From the NCBI GenBank assembly GCA_963807775.1, contig CAWECY010000018.1, positions 124,001-188,000 of the forward strand: 64,000 nucleotides of DNA. Reading direction: 5' to 3'. Position 1 is the stretch's first letter, and every line of letters starts with the position of its first letter. Under the pieces are notes generated by a model. It had not been told where the DNA came from. It did no database searches and saw only the letters and a program-made list of their open reading frames with translations. This document shows positions 54,487 through 60,577 of the stretch, in pieces. The position numbers were made by a program, and so were the translations under genes. This DNA is from Bog-473 sp963807775 (GTDB lineage Bacteria; Actinomycetota; Acidimicrobiia; Acidimicrobiales; RAAP-2).

Positions 54487-54879
54487 TTACCGCTTGGAGT
54501 ACTGCGGCGCCTTGCGGGCCTTCTTCAGGCCGTACTTCTTCGACTCCTTCTCCCGCGCGTCGCGCGTCAGCAGGCCAGAGCGCTTGAGCGCGCCGCGCAG
54601 CTCGGGGTCGACGGAGATCAGGCTGCGGGCGATGCCCAGCCGCAGCGCACCGGCCTGCCCCGAAATCCCGCCGCCGTCGATCGTGGCGTCGATGTCGTAC
54701 GACTCGGCCATGTTGGTCACGCGCAGCGGCTCGGTCGCCAGCATGCGGTGTGTGGCGGAGGTGAAATACGCCTCGAACTTCTGCTTGTTGATGGTGATGG
54801 CGCCCTGACCGGGGCGGAAGCGGACGCGGGCCACCGCCTGCTTGCGGCGTCCGGTCGTCTGGCTCAGTGGTGCGGGCAT
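54487..54879 (-). CDS. rpsI: 30S ribosomal protein S9
   Basis: A 130-residue small-subunit protein. TTGRRKQAVARVRFRPGQGAITINKQ opens the S9 fold, GGGISGQAGALRLGIARSLI follows, and the C-terminal basic tail reaching the P site ends KKARKAPQYSKR. It follows rplM by 56 bases, the universal rplM-rpsI pair. Confidence 0.98.
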   Translation of the reverse strand: MPAPLSQTTGRRKQAVARVRFRPGQGAITINKQKFEAYFTSATHRMLATEPLRVTNMAESYDIDATIDGGGISGQAGALRLGIARSLISVDPELRGALKRSGLLTRDAREKESKKYGLKKARKAPQYSKR

Positions 54880-54935
54880 GTGTCCTTCCTGAATTCCTGG
54901 CTGGTGCTTGTGGCTCGTGCTGGTTCCGGTGCTGG

Positions 54936-55385
54936 TCAGCTGGCCCGGCGGGCCCCGGGCAGCTCGAGCGGCTCGGGCTTCTGGGCGGCGTGGGGGTGCT
55001 CGGGGCCGGCGTAGACCTGCAGCTTGCTCAGCTGCTGGCGCCCCAGCGTGTTCTTGGGCAGCATGCCGCGCACGGCCCGGCGCACCAGCTCGGCCGGCTG
55101 GTGCTCGAGCAGCTCGGCGTAACTGGTCGAGCGCAGCCCGCCCGGGTACCCGCTGTGCCGGTAGGCCTGCTTGGCCTCGGCCTTGCCCGCCGTGAGCACG
55201 ACCTTGTCGGCGTTGACCACGATCACGTGGTCACCCGTGTCGACGTGCGGGGCGAAGTACGGCCGGTGCTTGCCCCGCAGGATGGCCGCCACCCCCGAGG
55301 CCAGGCGCCCGAGGACGAGGCCGTCGGCGTCGACGACGAACCAGGTTCTCTGTATGTCGGGGACCTTCGGTGAAAATGTGCGCAC
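54936..55385 (-). CDS. rplM: 50S ribosomal protein L13
   Basis: A 149-residue large-subunit protein. RTWFVVDADGLVLGRLASGVA and YRHSGYPGGLRSTSYAELLE are diagnostic, with LPKNTLGRQQLSKLQVYAGPEHPHAAQKP near the C-terminus. The start is GTG at 55385. It is first of the rplM-rpsI-glmM-glmS run, separated from truA by about 300 bases that should carry the promoter. Confidence 0.98.
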   Translation of the reverse strand: MRTFSPKVPDIQRTWFVVDADGLVLGRLASGVAAILRGKHRPYFAPHVDTGDHVIVVNADKVVLTAGKAEAKQAYRHSGYPGGLRSTSYAELLEHQPAELVRRAVRGMLPKNTLGRQQLSKLQVYAGPEHPHAAQKPEPLELPGARRAS

Positions 55386-55686
55386 AGGACCGATCTTTCA
55401 GCGTCTGCGTGGTGGAGAGCGCAGCCCCAAAGGGCGCGCTCAGGCGACGTACCAGCTTAGGGCCTGGCGCCAGGCCCAGCAAGCCGCCATTGACGCCTTT
55501 TCGGGCAGGCCACCGCCCGTTTTCTGCCGGACCCCTCCCGGCGGCCGGCCCGCTCGAGGCGGGCATCGTCGTTGGTTGGGCCTCACCGCCGAACTCACCT
55601 GTTCGGTATACGCAAGAAATTCTACCGATCGGTTAGTCAGACCCCACGTATACGCCCGCCGAGCAACCAGCAGGCCCCCGCACGGG
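55386..55686 (-). promoter_or_regulatory. Leader/promoter region of rplM
   Basis: About 300 bases between truA and rplM on the same strand. It contains GTATACGC at 55606 and again at 55648 (42 bases apart), weakly like the cores of the 35-bp repeats elsewhere. No clear L13 leader structure or -35/-10 pair is recognised. Confidence 0.35.
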
Positions 55687-56577
55687 TCAGTCGGCCGGCT
55701 CCGCGTACTCCACGGCCACCAGGCACAACCCCTCGGGCGGCGCCGGATCGGGCAAGGACTGCCGGGACGCCGCCCGCAGCCGTTCCAGCAGTCCGGCCGC
55801 GTTCTGCTTGCCCCGCCCGACGTCGACCAGCGAGGCCACGAGGGAGCGCACCATCTGGTGGCAGAACGAGCCCGCCGAGATCTCAAAGCGCAGCAGCCGG
55901 CCGCCGCCACCCCCGTCCCCGCCACCCCCGTCCCCGCCCCCACCACCCGCGTCAACCGCCTCCGGCCCCTCGTCCACCGACCACCGGGCCCGGGTCACCC
56001 GCCGCACCACGGGCTCCGAGCCATCGGTCCCCGGCCGGCGTCGGCAAAAGGAGCGGAAGTCGTGCGAGCCGAGCAGGACGTCGGACGCCGTCCGCATGGA
56101 GACCAGGTCGAGCCGGTCGCTCACGTGCCAGGCCACCGGCGCCAGCAGCGGGTCGGGCTCGGGCGCGTTCCAGACCAGGTAGCGGTAGGAGCGCCCGGTG
56201 GCGGAACGGCGGGCGTCGAAGTCGTCGCCCATCTCCTCGGCCCGGCGCACCACCACCTCGGGCGCCAGCTGGCGATTCAAAGCCCGGGCCAACCCGGCCG
56301 CGTCGTAGGGCAGCGAGGCCGGCAGGTCGACGTGCACCACCTGGCCGCGGGCGTGCACGCCGGCGTCGGTGCGCCCGGCGCAGGTGATCGCAGGGGGCTC
56401 CGACAGCCGGGCCGTACGCTCGAGCGCCTGCTTCAAAGCCCCGGCCACCGTGGGCACCTCGGGCTGGGGGGCGAAACCCCGGAAGGCCGCCCCGTCGTAG
56501 GCGATCAAGAGCCGCCAGCGCTGCAACGTTGTCGGTGTCGTCGCCTCGGCCGGGCCGGAAGGCGGCGCCTCGTCCAC
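55687..56577 (-). CDS. truA: tRNA pseudouridine(38-40) synthase
   Basis: Isomerises uridines 38-40 in the tRNA anticodon arm, 296 residues. LLIAYDGAAFRGFAPQPEVP is the start, and the catalytic Asp is in CAGRTDAGVHARGQVVH. FCRRRPGTDGSEPVVRRV and FCHQMVRSLVASLVDVGRGK are conserved. A Gly/Asp insert (EAVDAGGGGGDGGGGDGGGG), from a GC-rich repeat near 55905-55940, interrupts the C-terminal half and is absent in most family members, so it may vary in length. It follows rplQ by 2 bases. Confidence 0.95.
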   Translation of the reverse strand: MDEAPPSGPAEATTPTTLQRWRLLIAYDGAAFRGFAPQPEVPTVAGALKQALERTARLSEPPAITCAGRTDAGVHARGQVVHVDLPASLPYDAAGLARALNRQLAPEVVVRRAEEMGDDFDARRSATGRSYRYLVWNAPEPDPLLAPVAWHVSDRLDLVSMRTASDVLLGSHDFRSFCRRRPGTDGSEPVVRRVTRARWSVDEGPEAVDAGGGGGDGGGGDGGGGGRLLRFEISAGSFCHQMVRSLVASLVDVGRGKQNAAGLLERLRAASRQSLPDPAPPEGLCLVAVEYAEPAD

Positions 56578-56579
56578 CC

Positions 56580-56933
56580 CTAGACGAACTCGATCCGCGC
56601 CATCGGCGCGTTGTCACCCGGGCGCGGCCCCAGCTTGAGGATCCGCGTGTAGCCGCCCGGGCGCTCCGTGTAACGCGGCCCGATCTCGTCGAAGAGCTTC
56701 TTGGTCATGTCCTTGTCCCGGATCAGGGCCACGACGTTGCGGTGGTTGGCCATGCCGCCCTTGCGGGCCGCCGTCACGCACTTCTCGGCCACCGGGCGCA
56801 GGGCCTTGGCCTTGGCCTCGGTCGTCACCAGCGACTCGGCGGCGATCAAAGACGCCACCAGGTTGCCCAGCATGGCCTTCTGGTGCGCCGAGGAGCCGCC
56901 GAAGCGGCGGCCGCGCTTGGGGGTTGCCTGCAT
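56580..56933 (-). CDS. rplQ: 50S ribosomal protein L17
   Basis: A 117-residue large-subunit protein. RRFGGSSAHQKAMLGNLVASLI is the N-terminal signature, followed by TTEAKAKALRPVAEKCVTAARKG. It ends YTRILKLGPRPGDNAPMARIEFV, as usual. It lies 15 bases after rpoA and 2 bases before truA in one operon. Confidence 0.97.
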   Translation of the reverse strand: MQATPKRGRRFGGSSAHQKAMLGNLVASLIAAESLVTTEAKAKALRPVAEKCVTAARKGGMANHRNVVALIRDKDMTKKLFDEIGPRYTERPGGYTRILKLGPRPGDNAPMARIEFV

Positions 56934-56948
56934 GATCCGACCCCGGCC

Positions 56949-57887
56949 CTAGTCCCGGGTGCGCAGTGACAGCCCGCGCTCGTCCAGCCGCTGCACCACC
57001 TCGTCGGCCGACTTCTGGCCGAAGTTGGTGATGGCCAGCAGGTCCTCCATGGTGCGTTCGACCAGTTCGCCGATCGTGTTGATCTGGGCCCGCTTCAGGC
57101 AGTTGCGCGGCCGCTCGGACAGGTCCAGCTCCTCGATGCGCAGGTCCAAGTCCGGCGAGCCGCTCTGCGTCGTCCCGGTGTCGCCCAGCTCCAGGCCCAG
57201 GTGGGCCTCCTCCAGGTCGGCCACCAGCGAGACCAGGTTCCGCAGCGTGTCGCCGGCCGAAGCCAGCGCCTCACGCGGCGAGATCGTCCCGTCCGTCTCG
57301 ATGTCCAAAACCAGCCGGTCGTAGTTGGTCGACTGCTCCACCCGCACCGGCTCAATGTCGAAGGTCACGCGGTGCACCGGCGAGAAGATGGAGTCGATCG
57401 GGATGACGCCGATGGTCGACGACTTCTTGTTCTTATCGGCCGAGGCGTACCCACGACCACGCTCCACCGTCACGTCCACGGCCAGCCGGCCCTTGGCGTT
57501 GATCGAGGCGATGTGCAGTTCCGGGTTCAGGATCTCGACGTCGGGCGTCAGCTGCAGGTCGGCCGCCGTGGCGTCGGCCGGGCCGCGTACGTCCAGGCGC
57601 AGGGTCACCGGCTCGTCCGCGTGCACCCGCACCAGCAGGTCCTTGAGGTTCAGGATGATGTCGGTGACGTCCTCCTTGACCCCGGGCAGCGTGGTGAACT
57701 CGTGCAGCGCCTCGTCGAAGCGCAGCTGGGTGACGGCACCGCCCGGGATGGAGGACAGCAGCGTGCGGCGCAGCGAGTTGCCCAGCGTCGTCCCGAAGCC
57801 CGGGTCGAGCGGGCCGATGGCGAAGCGCTGGCGGTTGTTCTGCTCCTCGTCGACGACTTCGACGGTCGGCCGTTGGATGATCAGCAT
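56949..57887 (-). CDS. rpoA: DNA-directed RNA polymerase subunit alpha
   Basis: The RNA polymerase assembly platform, 312 residues. The N-terminal domain shows FAIGPLDPGFGTTLGNSLRRTLLSSIPGGAVT and GYASADKNKK. The C-terminal domain, which contacts DNA and activators, shows LDLSERPRNCLKRAQINTIGELVERTMEDLLAITNFGQKS and the last helix VVQRLDERGLSL. It follows rpsD by about 33 bases. Confidence 0.98.
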   Translation of the reverse strand: MLIIQRPTVEVVDEEQNNRQRFAIGPLDPGFGTTLGNSLRRTLLSSIPGGAVTQLRFDEALHEFTTLPGVKEDVTDIILNLKDLLVRVHADEPVTLRLDVRGPADATAADLQLTPDVEILNPELHIASINAKGRLAVDVTVERGRGYASADKNKKSSTIGVIPIDSIFSPVHRVTFDIEPVRVEQSTNYDRLVLDIETDGTISPREALASAGDTLRNLVSLVADLEEAHLGLELGDTGTTQSGSPDLDLRIEELDLSERPRNCLKRAQINTIGELVERTMEDLLAITNFGQKSADEVVQRLDERGLSLRTRD

Positions 57888-57920
57888 GATGGGTACTCCT
57901 GTTGCGGAAGGGGGCTGGGA

Positions 57921-58568
57921 CTACTTCGAATAGAGCTCGACGATGAGCTGCTCTTGGACGGGCTCGTCGATGTGCTCACGCAGGGGCGGGTTCAGCACGG
58001 CCACCGAGAAGCCGGCGTCACCGGTCTCGAGCCAGGCCGGGGTCTGGCGCTCCAGAGTGTCCATGTTGCGGCGGACCAGGAAGTTGCCCCGCGTGGACTC
58101 GCGCAGCTCGACCTTGTCGCCCTTGCGCACCCGGTAGCTCGGGATGGTGACCCGCTTGCCGTTCACGGTCACGTGGCCGTGGCGGACGAACTGTCGGGCC
58201 TGGCGGCGCGAAGCGCCCCAGCCGGCCCGGAAGACGACGTTGTCGAGGCGCAGCTCCAGGTTCCGCAGCAAGTTCTCACCGGTGATGCCGGGCTGGCGGT
58301 TCGCCTCCTCGTACATGTTGCGGAACTGCTTCTCCAAGATCCCGTAAATGCGGCGGGCCTTCTGCTTCTCGCGCAGCTGAGCCAAATATTCGGAGCCCTG
58401 GCGCATGCGGTCGCGTCCGTGCTCGCCCGGCGGGTAGGCGCGGCTGTGGCGGTCGGTGACCGCCTCGGAGACCGGGCACTTGAGCGAGTAGCAGCGCTCG
58501 CCCTTCAAGAACAGCTTGGTCCGCTCGCGCCGGCACAGGCGGCAGACGGGACCGGTGTATCGGGCCAT
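57921..58568 (-). CDS. rpsD: 30S ribosomal protein S4
   Basis: A 215-residue small-subunit assembly protein. Four N-terminal Cys residues (VCRLCRRERTKLF, then CYSLKC) form the zinc knuckle of the C+ type. QKARRIYGILEKQFRNMYEE and the S4 RNA-binding domain (LRLDNVVFRAGWGASRRQAR, then FVRHGHVTVNGKRV) follow. It is 30 bases after rpsK. Confidence 0.97.
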   Translation of the reverse strand: MARYTGPVCRLCRRERTKLFLKGERCYSLKCPVSEAVTDRHSRAYPPGEHGRDRMRQGSEYLAQLREKQKARRIYGILEKQFRNMYEEANRQPGITGENLLRNLELRLDNVVFRAGWGASRRQARQFVRHGHVTVNGKRVTIPSYRVRKGDKVELRESTRGNFLVRRNMDTLERQTPAWLETGDAGFSVAVLNPPLREHIDEPVQEQLIVELYSK

Positions 58569-58598
58569 GGGGTGACTACCTCTTCCTCGTCTTCGGGC

Positions 58599-59000
58599 CT
58601 AGACCCGGCGCCGCTTCTTGGGGCGGCAGCCGTTGTGCGGGATCGGCGTGACGTCCTTGATCCCGACCACCTCAATGCCGACCGCAGCCAGCGAGCGGAT
58701 GGCGGTCTCGCGCCCCGACCCCGGCCCACGCACCAGCACGTCGACCTTGCGCACGCCGTGCTCCATGGCCCGCTTGGCGCACGCCTCGGCCGCCAGCTGG
58801 GCGGCGAAGGGCGTCGACTTGCGGGAGCCCTTGAAGCCGACGTTGCCCGCCGAGGCCCAGGCCAGGACGTTGCCCTCGGGGTCGGCGATGGACACGATCG
58901 TGTTGTTGAACGAGCTCTTGATATGCGCCACGCCGTACGCGACGTTCTTGCGCTCCTTGCGGCGGGGTCGCCGCTGGCCGGGCTTGGCTGCCTTGGGCAC
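58599..59000 (-). CDS. rpsK: 30S ribosomal protein S11
   Basis: A 133-residue platform protein. GVAHIKSSFNNTIVSIADPEGNVLAWASAGNVGFKGSRKSTPFAAQ is diagnostic, and the C-terminus is DVTPIPHNGCRPKKRRRV. The start overlaps the rpsM stop by one base. Confidence 0.98.
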   Translation of the reverse strand: MPKAAKPGQRRPRRKERKNVAYGVAHIKSSFNNTIVSIADPEGNVLAWASAGNVGFKGSRKSTPFAAQLAAEACAKRAMEHGVRKVDVLVRGPGSGRETAIRSLAAVGIEVVGIKDVTPIPHNGCRPKKRRRV

Positions 59001-59378
59001 TACTTCTTCACCTTCTTCTTCCCGGCCACCGTCTTCTTGGGGCCCTTACGGGTGCGGGCATTGGTGTGGGTGCGCTGGCCGTGGACCGGCAGGCCCTTGC
59101 GGTGGCGCACGCCCTGGTAGCAGTTGATCTCCATCTTCCGCTTGATGTCCTGCGACACGTCGCGGCGCAGGTCACCCTCGACACGGAACGAGGTGTCGAT
59201 GTAGGTGCGGAGCTTCGCCACCTCTTCGTCGGTCAGGTCACGCACCCGGGTCGACGGGCTGATGTCGACGGCGTCCGTGATCTGCTTCGACAGCGTCGGG
59301 CCGATGCCGTAGATGTAGGTCAAAGCGATCTCGAGCCGCTTCTCGCGGCGGGATGTCCACCCCTGAAATACGGGCCAT
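59000..59378 (-). CDS. rpsM: 30S ribosomal protein S13, with a frameshift near the start
   Basis: A small-subunit head protein. The ATG at 59378, with AGGAGAGG just upstream, gives MARISGVDIP, the invariant S13 start. The rest (REKRLEIALTYIYGIGPTLS, then the C-terminal RTHTNARTRKGPKK) is in another frame. The junction lies at 59345-59352 (plus strand), where the coding strand reads CCGCCGCGAG instead of an expected CCGCGCGAG-type sequence, so one extra base is present. The total length of 379 bases is one more than 126 codons. As rpsM is essential, this is almost certainly a sequence or assembly error rather than a pseudogene. An in-frame start at 59323 (MTYIYGIG) would lack the conserved N-terminus. 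Confidence 0.93.
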
Positions 59379-59408
59379 GTGCCTCTCCTCGCCCTAACCC
59401 TGTCGTCC

Positions 59409-59522
59409 CTAACCCTGCCGCTGCTTGTGGCGCGGGTTGTCGCAGATCACCCGCACCACGCCGCGGCGCCGGATGACCTTGCACTTCTCACAGATCGGCT
59501 TCACGCTCGGCCGAACCTTCAT
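59409..59522 (-). CDS. rpmJ: 50S ribosomal protein L36
   Basis: A 37-residue large-subunit protein: MKVRPSVKPICEKCKVIRRR, then GVVRVICDNPRHKQRQG. The Cys pair CEKC with Cys and His in VICDNPRHKQ forms the zinc ribbon of the C+ type. It lies between infA and rpsM in the universal order, 30 bases before rpsM. Confidence 0.97.
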   Translation of the reverse strand: MKVRPSVKPICEKCKVIRRRGVVRVICDNPRHKQRQG

Positions 59523-59559
59523 CGTCCTCGTCCTGTCATCGTTCTCATCGCTCTACTTG

Positions 59560-59784
59560 CTACTTGTACCGATAGGTGATCCGACCCCGGTTGAGGTCGT
59601 ACGGAGTGATCTCCACCTGCACCTTGTCGCCCGGCAAGATACGGATGCGGTGCATACGCATCTTCCCCGAGCTGTGCGCCAGCACCTTGTGCCCGTTCTC
59701 GAGCTCGACTCGGAACATGGCGTTGGGCAGCGGCTCCACCACCGTGCCTTCGAGCACGATGGCGTCTTCCTTGGGCTTGGGCAG
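59560..59784 (-). CDS. infA: Translation initiation factor IF-1, apparent CTG start
   Basis: A 74-residue OB-fold factor that binds the 30S A site. DAIVLEGTVVEPLPNAMFRV, then ENGHKVLAHSSGKMRMHRIRILPGDKVQVE, is standard. Family members start about nine residues before the EGTVVE motif. The codon there is CTG (59784-59782), and an excellent AGGAGAG lies about 6 bases upstream of it. The only in-frame ATG is at 59832, which would add 16 atypical residues (MALGRGVFQNEPGESH) and swallow that ribosome-binding site. So either CTG is used, or the base is a sequencing error for ATG/GTG. It is the first gene of the ribosomal operon here. Confidence 0.9.
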   Translation of the reverse strand: MPKPKEDAIVLEGTVVEPLPNAMFRVELENGHKVLAHSSGKMRMHRIRILPGDKVQVEITPYDLNRGRITYRYK

Positions 59785-60031
59785 GTGACTCTCTCCTGGT
59801 TCGTTCTGGAATACTCCTCGTCCGAGCGCCACCGGGAGCGCGAGGCCTGACCGGGGCGGGATTCGGACGTGACCGCCGGACGGTTCGACCCGAAAACGGG
59901 GCGGACCAGTGCCCGGAGCAGCGAATAAGTCTACCGCAACCTGGGAGGTTTTCCACCCCGACTTCCTGGTGGCGGCCCCGTCTGGTCCTCCGGACCCCAG
60001 CCCGGGGGAACCCGCGAGGCGACCCCCCTGG

Positions 60032-60493
60032 TCAGGACGTCACGTAGCGGGTGGCCGGGGTCCCCGGGGGGTTGGTCACCCCCGGCTCGGCATCGGGGTT
60101 GTCCACGCAGACCTCGGCCTCCAGGCCGTCGGGGTCCCGGAAGAACATGGACAGAACGGGGCCGAAATCGGTCACGAACTCGTCGGCCGCCCCCCGGGCG
60201 ATCAGCCGGCGGCGGATCTCCTCGAACGCCTCCAGCGAGGCGGCCTGGAGGGCCATGTGGTCGAGGCGGCCCCGGCCCAGCATGGGCGTCTGGCGCTCGG
60301 CCTCGGTGTTGCCGGGGACCTCGAAGACGTTGAACTCGGAGTGGTCCCCCACCTGGACGAAGGTCAGCGTGCCGTGGCCACCCATGTCCTCGACGCCCAG
60401 GACCTCGGCGCCGAACACCTCGTTGTAGAAGGCCACAAAGCGCTCGGTGTCCGCCGTGACGACCGCCACGTGGTTGAAGCCGTCGGTCAGCAT
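60032..60493 (-). CDS. VOC-family (glyoxalase-like) protein
   Basis: A 153-residue vicinal-oxygen-chelate fold protein. FNHVAVVTADTERFVAFYNEVFGAEVL opens the first beta-alpha-beta-beta-beta unit with a metal-ligand His, and GRLDHMALQAASLEAFEEI with MFFRDPDGLEAEVCVDNPD forms the second. Members include glyoxalases, dioxygenases and resistance proteins, and the substrate is unknown. I place the start at the ATG at 60493 (MLTDGFNHV), since the eight residues before it are not conserved. Confidence 0.85.
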   Translation of the reverse strand: MLTDGFNHVAVVTADTERFVAFYNEVFGAEVLGVEDMGGHGTLTFVQVGDHSEFNVFEVPGNTEAERQTPMLGRGRLDHMALQAASLEAFEEIRRRLIARGAADEFVTDFGPVLSMFFRDPDGLEAEVCVDNPDAEPGVTNPPGTPATRYVTS

Positions 60494-60577
60494 CGAGCCA
60501 CTCCCTTCAGTGGGCACCCTGGTGCTGGCGCCAACCTACCGTGACGACCCGGTCTCCGACCCGGGCCCGGGCCGCGC

